Shown here: positions 1 to 7,932 of the stretch, in pieces | How positions within the stretch are numbered: position 1 is the stretch's first letter | Layout: each line of letters starts with the position of its first letter | Source of the DNA: SP202 sp036339395 | Lineage (GTDB): Bacteria; Planctomycetota; Phycisphaerae; Phycisphaerales; SM1A02 | Reading direction: 5' to 3' | NCBI GenBank assembly: GCA_036339395.1 | Contig: JAYZBD010000082.1 | Span: 1 to 11,231, forward strand | Length of the DNA: 11,231 nt | The notes under the pieces: generated by a model | What the model was told of the DNA's origin: nothing | The model's database searches: none | Seen by the model: only the letters and a program-made list of their open reading frames with translations | Made by a program: the position numbers and the translations under genes

Positions 1-1242
1 TCATGATTCCAGCAGGAGTCGCTCCGGGCTCTCGATGCATTCCTTGACGTGCACGAGGAAGCCGACTGCTTCTGCACCATCGACGATGCGATGGTCGTAG
101 CTGGTGGCCAGGTACATCATGGGTCGCAACGCCACGGTTCCAGGTTCATCGGGATGTTCGACGGCCCTGTTCTGGATCCGGTGCAGACCGAGAATGCCCG
201 ACTGCGGTGGATTGAGGATCGGCGTGGACATCATGGATCCATAGACGCCGCCGTTGCTGATCGTGAAGGTTCCACCGGTCATGTCGTCGATTCCAAGGCT
301 TCCATCCCTGGCACGTCCAGCCATGTCCTGGATGCTTCGCTCGATCTCCGCGAAGGTCATTCGATCGGTATTACGCACGACCGGTACGACGAGTCCCTTG
401 TCGGTACCGACTGCAATGGACAGGTCGACGTAGTCGTGTTCGACGATCTCGTCTCCATCGATGAAGGCATTGAGCGACGGATAGGCACGAAGCGCGGATA
501 CGACGGCTTTCGCGAAGAAGGACATGAAACCGAGCTTCACGCCGAACCGATCATTGAACTCCTCCTTGTGGAGCTTCCGGAGGCGGATGACATTCGTCAT
601 GTCGGCCTCGTTGAATGTCGTAAGCATGGCCGCAGTCCGCTGGGCAAGGACGAGACGTTCCGCGATCCGCTGTCGAAGTTTCGACATGCGTGTCCTGCGT
701 TCACCGCGTCCGATGACCAGTTCATCCCCCTGCACGGTTTCCCGCGCGGGCGGTTCAATCGATGAATCAAGTACATCCGCCTTCGTGATCTTCCCATGGA
801 GCCCGGAGCCTTCGACCGAGTCGAGCTTGACTCCACGATCGGCAGCGACCTTCCTGGCCAGTGGAGTGACCTTTGGTTGATCCGGGGAGGCCGAGTTCGT
901 CTCGGTGGCGATCTCGACCCGGGTTGCAGGAGTTTCAGGGGCTGCTTCGGGGAGGCCATCCTGCGCATCGACCGGGGTTGGTTCCAAGGGGACCTCCGGT
1001 CGGGCAGCCTCCGTGTCGATGGCCCCGATCGTGGCACCGATGGGGAGATCCGTGCCCGTCTGTTCACTGATCGAGAGCCTGCCCGCAGCCGGTGCCGGCA
1101 GTTCCTGGGTGACCTTGTCCGACTCGATCTCCACGAGGGGCGTGTCGCGGTCCACCCAATCACCATCTGCCCGGAGCCAGGCTCCAAGGCGGACCTCGGT
1201 GATTGATTCACCGAGACTCGGGATGATGATGTCCATGGGCAT
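1..1242 (-). CDS. odhB: Dihydrolipoyllysine-residue succinyltransferase, E2 of the 2-oxoglutarate dehydrogenase complex
   Basis: This is the cytoplasmic E2 core enzyme. It moves the succinyl group from the E1-bound intermediate through a lipoyl arm to coenzyme A. The 413 residues show the full E2 order. A lipoyl domain (about 3-76) carries the lipoylated lysine in the ESDKVT motif at K43. An Ala/Pro/Glu-rich linker (about 77-122) follows, then a peripheral subunit-binding domain (about 124-159, TPLARKVAADRGV). The acyltransferase domain has ISNGGVYGS and the catalytic DHRIVDG motif (H384, D388). The IPSLGES start and the NPPQSGILGLH segment fit the succinyl rather than the acetyl branch. Length is close to E. 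coli SucB (about 405). The first ATG was chosen because GAGGAA lies 8 bases upstream; a second in-frame ATG two codons later is spaced less well. It lies 39 bases downstream of sucA and is probably cotranscribed. The TGA stop sits exactly at the window edge, so the gene is complete. Confidence 0.97.
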   Translation of the reverse strand: MPMDIIIPSLGESITEVRLGAWLRADGDWVDRDTPLVEIESDKVTQELPAPAAGRLSISEQTGTDLPIGATIGAIDTEAARPEVPLEPTPVDAQDGLPEAAPETPATRVEIATETNSASPDQPKVTPLARKVAADRGVKLDSVEGSGLHGKITKADVLDSSIEPPARETVQGDELVIGRGERRTRMSKLRQRIAERLVLAQRTAAMLTTFNEADMTNVIRLRKLHKEEFNDRFGVKLGFMSFFAKAVVSALRAYPSLNAFIDGDEIVEHDYVDLSIAVGTDKGLVVPVVRNTDRMTFAEIERSIQDMAGRARDGSLGIDDMTGGTFTISNGGVYGSMMSTPILNPPQSGILGLHRIQNRAVEHPDEPGTVALRPMMYLATSYDHRIVDGAEAVGFLVHVKECIESPERLLLES

Positions 1243-1250
1243 GCGGCGTA

Positions 1251-1256
1251 TTCCTC
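1251..1256 (-). promoter_or_regulatory. Ribosome binding site of odhB
   Basis: GAGGAA on the minus strand, 8 bases before the ATG at 1242. It decides between the two closely spaced in-frame ATG codons (MPMD) in favour of the first. Confidence 0.7.
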
Positions 1257-1281
1257 GTGGTCACAGTGACAGGGTAGGCGT

Positions 1282-4128
1282 TCAAGTGGGCGGCGTGGCT
1301 GTCAGGGATGGATCGATTCCAATCGCCTCCACGAGCAGTTGGTGCTGTTCGGCTGCGTGGATCTTGGTTGATGCGACTGCCGGTGAATCATTCTCAGGTC
1401 GGCCAACATATCGGAGCCGGGTACCGAGCCTGGAGGTGAACTGTTCATTGATGAAGACCCATGCACCCATGTTGCGAGGTTCTTCCTGGACCCACGACAA
1501 CTTGCGTATGCCTGCATAGCGTTCAAGGATCGCGTTCACCTCGACAACGGGGAAGGGATAGAGCTGTTCGATGCGAACAATGGCGGCGTGCGTCGCTCCG
1601 ACCTTCTCCCTGTGCGCCACCAGGTCGTAGTAGACCTTGCCGGTGCAGAAGAGCACTCGGTCGATCTTCGCCGGGTCCGGCCTGGCAGGGTCGTCGATCA
1701 CGTGCTGGAAGCGACCCGTTGCAAGATCGCCCGGGGCGGATCTCGCCGAGGGGTGTCGAAGCAGGCTCTTGGGCGTCATGACGATGAGGGGCTTGCGGAA
1801 GTTGCGTTTCACCTGTCTTCGCAACATGTGGAAGAACTGCGCGGGCGTCGTCGGGTTGACCACCTCCATGTTCCCCGAGGCACAGAGCTGGAGGAACCGT
1901 TCCAGCCGGGCAGAGGAGTGCTCCGGTCCCTGTCCTTCGTATCCATGGGGGAGGAGCAGGACCAGCCCGCTCCATCGAGCCCATTTCTTCTCGGCCGAGG
2001 CGATGAACTGGTCGAAGTAGACCTGGCCGGCATTGGCGAAGTCCCCGAACTGAGCTTCCCAGACGACGAGCATGTTGGGGTCACCCAGGGAGTAGCCATA
2101 TTCGAAACCGATGCAGGCACCCTCGGTGACGGGGCTGTTGTAGATGCAGATTCGCCCCTGCGAGTCGGCGACATGGTTGAGGGGGAGGTGTTCTTCCCCG
2201 GTTGTTGCATCGACGAGTACGGAATGACGATGTGAGAACGTGCCACGTTGGACATCCTCTCCCGTGAGCCGGACGTGTACGCCTTCCTGGAGGAGTGTTC
2301 CGTATGCAAGAAGTTCTCCGAGCCCCCAGTCGAGTGGTTCGTCGGCCTCGATGCAGTTCCCCCTGTAGGAGAGGATCCGTTCCAGTTTTCGATGGGGTTC
2401 GTGGTGCTCGGGTGAGGACCCCAGGGAGTTGGCTACGTCCTTGAGTGCCTCGATCGACACGGACGTGTCCACGGGCGTCCAGTCGTAATGCGGTGAAAGC
2501 CCTCCCCAGGTGCTGTTGTCATCAAAGGCCGGTGGGACCGGTTCGCTGGGTCGCTCCCGGGATCGTTCCTGCGAGGCATCGAGCAGGTTCTGCAGTCGTT
2601 GACGAGATGCATCGTATTCCTCGCTCGTGATGACTCCCCTCTCAAGCAGGGCGGTTGCGTACTGTTCCACGACGGGCACCTGGTTCTTGATGACTGCATA
2701 CATCTCCGGTTGGGTGAATGCAGGTTCGTCGGTTTCGTTGTGTCCGTACTTTCGATACCCGTAGAGGTCGATCACGACATCCTCCTGAAATCGCTGCCGG
2801 TACTCGTAGGCCATGTGCATCACCTGGATGCAGGTCTCCGGATCGTGCCCGTTGACGTGGAAGATGGGCGCATCGATGCCACGGGCGATGTCAGTGCAGT
2901 ACCTGCCCGTGAAGAGATCCTCTGGAACGGTCGTGAACCCGATCTGGTTGTTGATGATCAGGTGAATCGTCCCGCCCACCTCGTAGCCTTCAAGCCCCGA
3001 GAGGTTGAGCGTCTCCTGGACGATCCCCTGTCCCGGGAAGGATGCATCACCGTGGATGAGGACCGGGATGCAGTGTTGCCTGTCATTGTCGTTGCGAAGA
3101 CGTTGTTTCGCCCGGGCCCTGCCGAGGGTGACGGGATGTCCCCATTCCAGGTGGGACGGGTTCGAGGACATGGAGAGGTGGAGTTGCACGCCTGCATCCG
3201 TGACGACATCACTGCTGAATCCACGGTGGTACTTGACGTCACCACCTGCATTCAGGAAATCCTCGGCCCAGCTTTCCTCGAACTCGGTGAACAACTGCTC
3301 ATAGCTCTTCTCCAGGATGTTCACGAGTACATTGATTCGACCGCGATGTGCCATGCCGAAGGCCAGTTCCTCGACGCCGTCGGAAGAGGCAGTGACGAGC
3401 AGTTCATTGAGCAGGGGTATCAGTGTCTCGTTCCCCTCGAGACTGAACCACTTCTTCCCGATGTACCGACGCATCAGGAATTGCTCGAGCCCAGTCGCCT
3501 GGACCAGTTCCCTGAGAATCCGTTTCCGTATCGAGTGGTCAAGATCACCCGCCCGTGGCAGTTGTTCGACCCGCTCGATGACCCAGTTCCGTTGTTCGAG
3601 ATTCCGGATGTGTGAAACTTCTGCTCCGAGCGTCCCGCACCACGCCCGTTGCAGTGCATCAAGGACCGCCGCAGCCGTCGGAGTACCCTCGAGAGGGACA
3701 TCACGAGGATCAACCTTGTCCTGGAGGTCCTTTGCTTCGAGGCCCAGTGCGCCCGGGTCGAGTTCCGTGGGAAGTGACGGTGCATCGGACAGCGGATCCA
3801 GGTGCGCACCGAGGTGACCGAGGTCTCGATATCGTTCAATGCACCGATCAATGGCGTGCTGAGTTCCACCATGTGCTCCACCAGGAGCAGGAAGGGGTGT
3901 TCCACCGGAGGCGGTTGCCTCGTCGTCATCCGGGTCGGGGGCCTGTCGTATTCCCAGGTCGAAGCCCTCGAAGAACCGGGTCCATTCCCCGGAGGTTGAG
4001 TCGGGATCTTCAAGCCATTGCTGGTAGAGCTCTTCGACGTAACGACCGTTCCACCCATTGATTGATGGTGGTGGCCCGCTCCTGGTGTGCGCCAGGTCGG
4101 CATCTGGCCGATTCATCTCGCTGCTCAT
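1282..4128 (-). CDS. sucA: 2-oxoglutarate dehydrogenase E1 component
   Basis: Thiamine-diphosphate-dependent E1 of the TCA cycle. It decarboxylates 2-oxoglutarate and succinylates the lipoyl arm of E2. The N-terminal E2/E3-docking signature is visible (YVEELYQQWLEDP, then EWTRFFEGF, about residues 29-56). A low-complexity Asp/Gly/Pro linker follows, then RYRDLGHLGAHLDPL. The core contains MAHRGRINVLVN, SSNPSHLEWGHPVTLGRA and the ThDP/Mg motif, with G360-D361 at one end and NN at 393-394. It continues with YGHNETDEPAFTQPEMY. The C-terminal half has EAQFGDFANAGQV, GPEHSSARLERF (H737) and WVQEEPRNMGAW. About 948 residues compares with about 933 in E. coli. Start choice: an in-frame GTG at 4131-4129 directly precedes ATG at 4128. 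The weak AGGGA upstream is spaced 3 bases from the GTG and 6 from the ATG, so I prefer the ATG; the two differ by one residue. It heads a sucA-odhB unit. Confidence 0.97.
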   Translation of the reverse strand: MSSEMNRPDADLAHTRSGPPPSINGWNGRYVEELYQQWLEDPDSTSGEWTRFFEGFDLGIRQAPDPDDDEATASGGTPLPAPGGAHGGTQHAIDRCIERYRDLGHLGAHLDPLSDAPSLPTELDPGALGLEAKDLQDKVDPRDVPLEGTPTAAAVLDALQRAWCGTLGAEVSHIRNLEQRNWVIERVEQLPRAGDLDHSIRKRILRELVQATGLEQFLMRRYIGKKWFSLEGNETLIPLLNELLVTASSDGVEELAFGMAHRGRINVLVNILEKSYEQLFTEFEESWAEDFLNAGGDVKYHRGFSSDVVTDAGVQLHLSMSSNPSHLEWGHPVTLGRARAKQRLRNDNDRQHCIPVLIHGDASFPGQGIVQETLNLSGLEGYEVGGTIHLIINNQIGFTTVPEDLFTGRYCTDIARGIDAPIFHVNGHDPETCIQVMHMAYEYRQRFQEDVVIDLYGYRKYGHNETDEPAFTQPEMYAVIKNQVPVVEQYATALLERGVITSEEYDASRQRLQNLLDASQERSRERPSEPVPPAFDDNSTWGGLSPHYDWTPVDTSVSIEALKDVANSLGSSPEHHEPHRKLERILSYRGNCIEADEPLDWGLGELLAYGTLLQEGVHVRLTGEDVQRGTFSHRHSVLVDATTGEEHLPLNHVADSQGRICIYNSPVTEGACIGFEYGYSLGDPNMLVVWEAQFGDFANAGQVYFDQFIASAEKKWARWSGLVLLLPHGYEGQGPEHSSARLERFLQLCASGNMEVVNPTTPAQFFHMLRRQVKRNFRKPLIVMTPKSLLRHPSARSAPGDLATGRFQHVIDDPARPDPAKIDRVLFCTGKVYYDLVAHREKVGATHAAIVRIEQLYPFPVVEVNAILERYAGIRKLSWVQEEPRNMGAWVFINEQFTSRLGTRLRYVGRPENDSPAVASTKIHAAEQHQLLVEAIGIDPSLTATPPT

Positions 4129-4140
4129 CACGTTTCCCTG

Positions 4141-4164
4141 GGTTCTCGAAGTGCTTGGAGCACC
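4141..4164. repeat. 24-bp imperfect palindrome in the sucA leader
   Basis: The left arm reads GGT-n-CTC-n-AAG-n, and the right arm mirrors it as n-CTT-n-GAG-n-ACC. Nine of 12 symmetric positions are complementary, with mismatches at every fourth position. It ends about 12 bases upstream of the sucA start and lies within the predicted 5' untranslated region. Part of it (4149-4166) can also fold as a 7-bp hairpin with a 3-base loop and one bulge. It could be a repressor operator or an RNA element. No protein is identified. Confidence 0.4.
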
Positions 4165-4219
4165 TTGGAATCGCTCTTCTTGGGCTCTTGACAGGGCACG
4201 CAGCCTTGGAAGCCCGGGG

Positions 4220-4228
4220 ATTCTACCA
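4220..4228 (-). promoter_or_regulatory. Extended -10 promoter candidate for sucA-odhB
   Basis: The minus strand reads TGG followed by TAGAAT, matching the sigma70-type extended -10 pattern TGnTATAAT with one mismatch in the hexamer. No good -35 box lies 16-18 bases upstream, which extended -10 promoters can tolerate. The predicted transcription start is near 4213, giving a leader of roughly 85 bases before sucA. This supports transcription of sucA-odhB independent of priA. Confidence 0.45.
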
Positions 4229-4251
4229 ACTTGCGATGGCCAAGACCCGAC

Positions 4252-4270
4252 CTGCAGGAACGTTCTGCAG
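4252..4270. repeat. 19-bp near-perfect palindrome between priA and sucA
   Basis: CTGCA and GAAC on the left are mirrored by GTTC and TGCAG on the right, with a single unpaired G at 4257. The centre is about 48 bases upstream of the predicted sucA transcription start, a plausible place for an activator or repressor. It also lies just past the priA stop, but no T-run follows on the minus strand, so a rho-independent terminator is unlikely. Confidence 0.4.
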
Positions 4271-4291
4271 ACTTCTCGTGGAGCCGTCCCC

Positions 4292-6586
4292 TTACAGCAG
4301 GTTCCGAGGATCTACATCGACCTGGAAGCGTGAAGCAGGTTCAAGGAGCAGTCGATCCCGTGCCTCTGAGAGCAATGCCTGCAGCCTTGAAGCAGAGGGT
4401 GCAAGGACCTCGACCTGCTCACGCCACGCATCAGCAATACGAGCGATTGGACATGTTGCGGGTCCCCTGATCGTGACGTCCGTTTCAGCAAGATCCTGCA
4501 GTTGGCGTGCGATCCTGATTGCAGCCTCCGTAGCTCGATCTCGATTCCGATCACGGATGATGATTCTCGCAAGCCGCGTTATTGGTGGCAGTCCCATCTG
4601 CTGTCGGTCAGCCAGCTCGGTTTCGGCAAAGGTGTCATAGTCATTCTTCGCCGCCATGGTGATGGCGGGGGAGGAGGGATCAAAGGTCTGGATGATTGCC
4701 AATCCACCTGCCGAGCCTCGACCACACCGGCCTGTGACCTGGCTGACAAGCTGGTAGGTTCGTTCAACGGCCCTGAAATCAGGAAGGTGCATCGCGGTAT
4801 CGGCATCGATGACACCTACGAGCCGAACACCTGGTACATCAAGTCCCTTCGCGATCATCTGGGTTCCAACGAGTACCTGGATTCGCCCTGAAGCAAAGTC
4901 ACCGAGTGCATCATGAAAGTCCTGCATGGACCGCATGCTGTCGGAATCGACACGCCTGAGGGTTCCTCCTTCTGCCAGCGCGGGCCATCGTTCTTCAAGT
5001 TCGGCCTCGATTCGTTGTGTTCCGAGTCCAAGTTTCACGACGGCCCTGCTGCAGTCGGGGCAGGTCGCTGGAAGGCGGACTTCCGTGTTGCAGTGGTGGC
5101 ACCTGAGGTAGCCCCCGGAGGGCAGGTCGCCGGCTCGGTGGAAGACCATGGTGACATCGCAGTGTTCACAGTTCATCATCCAGCCACATGACCTGCTGCT
5201 GCAGGAGACATAACTGGCCCAGCCCCTTCGGTTTAGAAGAAGCAGGACCTGGTGGTCGTCTTCGAGAGTCTGGTTGATTGCGCTGGCAAGGGTAGGTCCG
5301 ATCAACTGGTTTTTACGCCGTGCATTCCTGCGTTCCTCCACGAGGTCGACGATGCGGACCGACGGCACGACCAGGCCCGGTGCACGTTCCGGCAGTCGAT
5401 GCAACTGGGAAACACCTCGTCGTGTTGCATTCCACCAGCTTTCAAGGGCCGGAGTAGCGGATCCAAGGAGCACGGGGCACCCGGCCAACTGGCCTCGTCG
5501 AATTGCCGTGTCGCGACCGTTGTACCGCGGGGTGGTTTCCTGCTTGTAGGAACTGTCGTGTTCCTCGTCGACGATGATGAGTCCAAGTCGTTCGGTGGGA
5601 ATGGGAGCAAAGACGGCGCTCCGGGCCCCGAGGACGATGTCGGCTTCACCTGCTGCGGCCAGCGACCATTGCTGGTGTCGTTGCGCATCGGTGAGCGCAG
5701 AATGAAGCACTGCAACACGGTGTTCCGGGAAGCGTCCAATGAGTCGCCCGCCGGTCTGGGGTGTCAGGGCGATCTCTGGTACGAGCAGGAGGACGACCCG
5801 ACCTTGTTGGAGCACCTGCTCGATGAGCCGGATGTAGACCTCGGTCTTTCCTGATCCGGTGACTCCCAGCAGCAGGTGTGTCGAGAACCCTTCGCCCAGG
5901 TGCGAGCCAATCGAATCAATGACTGCCTGTTGAGCCTGCGTAGGAATATCCGGAACGACTTCACCTGGAGGGGGCATTCGCCACTTCGCCTCGATCTCGG
6001 TTCTTCGTCTCTCGAGCAGGAAGCCATCACGAAGCAGGCGATCGACGGGCCCGCTTGTCCGGATACCGGCCATGTCCTTCAAGCGGAGCAGTTCGACCGG
6101 CCGCTCCATTCCGGGCATCGACTGGAGTGCATCGAGCACCTGTTGCTGTTTTGTCGTTGGTTTCACATCAACGGGTGGATCGGGGGCAAGATCCAGCAGG
6201 CGTCTCTTCACTGATCCAACTCCACGTCGAACAGCCGAGGGGAGCATGGCGGCGACGGTCAATCCCAGTGGAGCCTGGTAGTACTGCGCGACCCACCTGG
6301 CGACGCCCATCAGGTCGGCTGGGAGGCCCCGCGCCGAGCCATCACGCCGGAGGATCCACTTGACGCTGTCCGGATCCATCGATGGTTCAAGTACGCGATC
6401 GACGACGTAGCCTGGAACGGGAGTGCTTCCGCGGCCCAGGGGCACGACGACCCGTTCACCTGTTTCCAGGTCGGCCAGTTCTCGAGGAATCGCGTAGGTC
6501 AACCCATCTGGATATCGATCAATTCCACGCTCAACGGCGATCTGGGCGTAGCCGGCATTGGGTTCCTGTGGAAAGAGAGAGTTCAT
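4292..6586 (-). CDS. priA: Primosomal protein N' (replication restart helicase PriA)
   Basis: Superfamily 2, 3'-to-5' DNA helicase that recognises stalled forks and reloads the replicative helicase. The 764 residues (E. coli 732) begin with the PriA N-terminal DNA-binding fold (ERGIDRYPDGLTYAIP). The helicase core follows: Walker A GVTGSGKT (241-248), VPEIALTPQ (269-277), Walker B DEEH (340-343), GSATPALES (375-383), GTQMIAKGLDVPGV and the arginine-finger segment QVTGRCGRG. The inserted zinc-binding region has eight cysteines, C462, C467, C473, C476, C496, C499, C509 and C512. The first pair is spaced C-x4-C instead of the C-x2-C I recall for E. coli and B. subtilis. The ATG at 6586 has only a weak AGG six bases upstream. 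It is divergent from carA across 38 bases. sucA lies downstream on the same strand, but its own promoter candidate suggests a separate unit. Confidence 0.96.
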   Translation of the reverse strand: MNSLFPQEPNAGYAQIAVERGIDRYPDGLTYAIPRELADLETGERVVVPLGRGSTPVPGYVVDRVLEPSMDPDSVKWILRRDGSARGLPADLMGVARWVAQYYQAPLGLTVAAMLPSAVRRGVGSVKRRLLDLAPDPPVDVKPTTKQQQVLDALQSMPGMERPVELLRLKDMAGIRTSGPVDRLLRDGFLLERRRTEIEAKWRMPPPGEVVPDIPTQAQQAVIDSIGSHLGEGFSTHLLLGVTGSGKTEVYIRLIEQVLQQGRVVLLLVPEIALTPQTGGRLIGRFPEHRVAVLHSALTDAQRHQQWSLAAAGEADIVLGARSAVFAPIPTERLGLIIVDEEHDSSYKQETTPRYNGRDTAIRRGQLAGCPVLLGSATPALESWWNATRRGVSQLHRLPERAPGLVVPSVRIVDLVEERRNARRKNQLIGPTLASAINQTLEDDHQVLLLLNRRGWASYVSCSSRSCGWMMNCEHCDVTMVFHRAGDLPSGGYLRCHHCNTEVRLPATCPDCSRAVVKLGLGTQRIEAELEERWPALAEGGTLRRVDSDSMRSMQDFHDALGDFASGRIQVLVGTQMIAKGLDVPGVRLVGVIDADTAMHLPDFRAVERTYQLVSQVTGRCGRGSAGGLAIIQTFDPSSPAITMAAKNDYDTFAETELADRQQMGLPPITRLARIIIRDRNRDRATEAAIRIARQLQDLAETDVTIRGPATCPIARIADAWREQVEVLAPSASRLQALLSEARDRLLLEPASRFQVDVDPRNLL

Positions 6587-6612
6587 GGGGTGCCTGACTG
6601 CTGAGACTTGAT

Positions 6613-6618
6613 TACAAT
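6613..6618 (+). promoter_or_regulatory. -10 box of carA, predicting a leaderless mRNA
   Basis: TACAAT matches the sigma70 consensus TATAAT at five of six positions. Its last base is seven bases before the carA ATG, so the predicted +1 is the A of the start codon at 6625. No Shine-Dalgarno sequence is visible between the box and the ATG. No convincing -35 box is seen at 16-18 bases spacing. The gap is shared with divergent priA, whose own -10 may be TATTGT overlapping this box on the minus strand. Confidence 0.45.
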
Positions 6619-6624
6619 ACCCAC

Positions 6625-7824
6625 ATGCCGGACACCACAGTGACGACCGCGCGCCTTGTTCTTGAGGACGGGGCCGTTTTTTCAGGCCAGGCCTTCGCCT
6701 GCAGCCAGGAGCCGGTCACCGGGTTCGGTGAGGTCGTCTTCAACACGGCCATGACGGGCTACCAGGAAGCACTGACAGACCCGAGTTACCTCGGGCAGAT
6801 CCTTGTCATGACTGCGCCGCAGGTAGGCAACTACGGTGTCAACTCCGATGACGTGGAGTCGACGCGGCCGCAGGTTGCCGGTTTCGTGATTCGCGAGGAA
6901 TCCCGACTGGATTCCAACTTTCGATCGGAGTCGATGCTTGGCGACTGGCTCGGTTCACACGGGATTCCGGCCTTGAGCGGAATCGACACGCGTGCATTGG
7001 TTCGGAGGTTGCGTACAGCCGGTGTCATGCGAGGGGTGATTACAACCGACATGAACCAGACCGTCGACCAGTTGCTGAATGCGGTCAAGGAATCTCCATC
7101 GATGTCCGGTCGAAACCTTGCAGCCGAGGCATGCCAATCAAGTGGCGATGGGTGGGATACGGGCCTTGGTCCCTTTGCAACAATGAAGCCGGAAGAATCC
7201 GTACCCGGGGAAGTGACGTTCCGTGTCGTGGCCATTGACTGTGGAGCGAAGCGGAACATCTATCGACATCTTGTCGACAAGGGATGTGAAGTGATCCAGC
7301 TTCCTTGGAATACGACTCCCGAAGCCATCAGGGCCGAGAAACCAGATGGGATATTCGTCTCCAACGGTCCCGGGGATCCGGCTGCTGTCGAGCCCTTGAT
7401 CGAGACGCTGAAAGTCGTAGCAGGGGAGGTTCCGACCTTCGGGATCTGCCTCGGTCATCAACTGCTTGCCCTGGCCCTGGGTGCTACAACCTGGAAACTG
7501 CCCTTTGGCCATCGAGGAGCCAACCAACCCGTCCGCGACATGGAGACTGGTCGGGTGGAGATCACGAGCCAGAATCATGGGTTCTGCGTTGATTGGTCCT
7601 CGCTGGAGGCCTTGGATTGCATGGTGACTCATGTTCATCTCAATGACAGGACCGTGGCAGGCTTCAGGCACCAGGCCAAGCCCATATTTGCTGTCCAATA
7701 CCATCCTGAAGCCTCTCCAGGGCCGCATGATGCAGGCCACCTCTTTGAGCGTTTCACCGCAATGATGAGGGATGCTCGGACGGCAAAGGCCTCTTCGAGG
7801 CCGGCCTCGGCTGCGGGTGCTTGA
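6625..7824 (+). CDS. carA: Carbamoyl-phosphate synthase small (glutaminase) subunit
   Basis: Glutamine amidotransferase subunit that hydrolyses glutamine and channels ammonia to CarB, making carbamoyl phosphate for pyrimidine and arginine synthesis in the cytoplasm. The N-terminal CPSase domain shows RLVLEDGAVFSGQAF, GEVVFNTAMTGYQE and LTDPSYLGQI. A class I glutaminase domain starts near residue 199 (VVAIDCGAKRNI). It has SNGPGDP, the nucleophile elbow GICLGHQLLALA with C275, SQNHGFCVD, and the catalytic HPE (H360, E362). Length is 399 compared with about 382 in E. coli. The extra residues are about eight at the start and an Ala/Ser tail of about 15 at the end. The ATG at 6625 fits the family start. 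A GTG at 6640 would also fit, but neither has a ribosome binding site, and the -10 placement favours a leaderless start at 6625. carB is not next to it; the following gene is an unrelated secretin. Confidence 0.97.
   Translation: MPDTTVTTARLVLEDGAVFSGQAFACSQEPVTGFGEVVFNTAMTGYQEALTDPSYLGQILVMTAPQVGNYGVNSDDVESTRPQVAGFVIREESRLDSNFRSESMLGDWLGSHGIPALSGIDTRALVRRLRTAGVMRGVITTDMNQTVDQLLNAVKESPSMSGRNLAAEACQSSGDGWDTGLGPFATMKPEESVPGEVTFRVVAIDCGAKRNIYRHLVDKGCEVIQLPWNTTPEAIRAEKPDGIFVSNGPGDPAAVEPLIETLKVVAGEVPTFGICLGHQLLALALGATTWKLPFGHRGANQPVRDMETGRVEITSQNHGFCVDWSSLEALDCMVTHVHLNDRTVAGFRHQAKPIFAVQYHPEASPGPHDAGHLFERFTAMMRDARTAKASSRPASAAGA
7797..7808. repeat. 12-bp perfect palindrome in the 3' end of carA
   Basis: GAGGCC followed by GGCCTC, preceded by another GGCCTC at 7788-7793, so two alternative 6-bp stems can form. 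It lies in the codons of the Ala/Ser-rich C-terminal tail of CarA, about 15 bases before the stop. No T-run follows. It may be chance in GC-rich coding sequence or part of a weak transcript-end structure. Confidence 0.3.
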
Positions 7825-7846
7825 GACCCGGCTTCCCAGTGAAAAA

Positions 7847-7868
7847 ACACGGAATGCGGTTCCGCTGT
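7847..7868 (+). repeat. Short inverted repeat after carA
   Basis: CGGAA and TTCCG pair around a 5-base loop (7850-7864). ACA and TGT extend the stem past one bulged C. It follows a run of six A bases and begins 22 bases after the carA stop. It could be a weak 3'-end structure, but it lacks a downstream T-run. Confidence 0.3.
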
Positions 7869-7932
7869 GTGCTTGCAGATCAGGCCGCTGCCGGGGTAGA
7901 CTTCGGGCTTCCCGTGGTCATCACTGCGGGTG

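Noticed and set aside
49..765. 238-codon open frame on the plus strand opposite odhB
   Set aside because: It is fully antisense to a gene with unmistakable E2 motifs, its translation shows no recognisable domain, and long antisense frames are expected in GC-rich coding DNA.
2599..3615. 338-codon open frame on the plus strand opposite sucA
   Set aside because: It is the reverse complement of strongly conserved E1 sequence, including the ThDP site, and has no family signature of its own.
4252..4270. Transcription terminator of priA
   Set aside because: The palindrome is well formed, but the minus-strand bases that follow are GC-rich and lack a T-run. An operator role is at least as likely.
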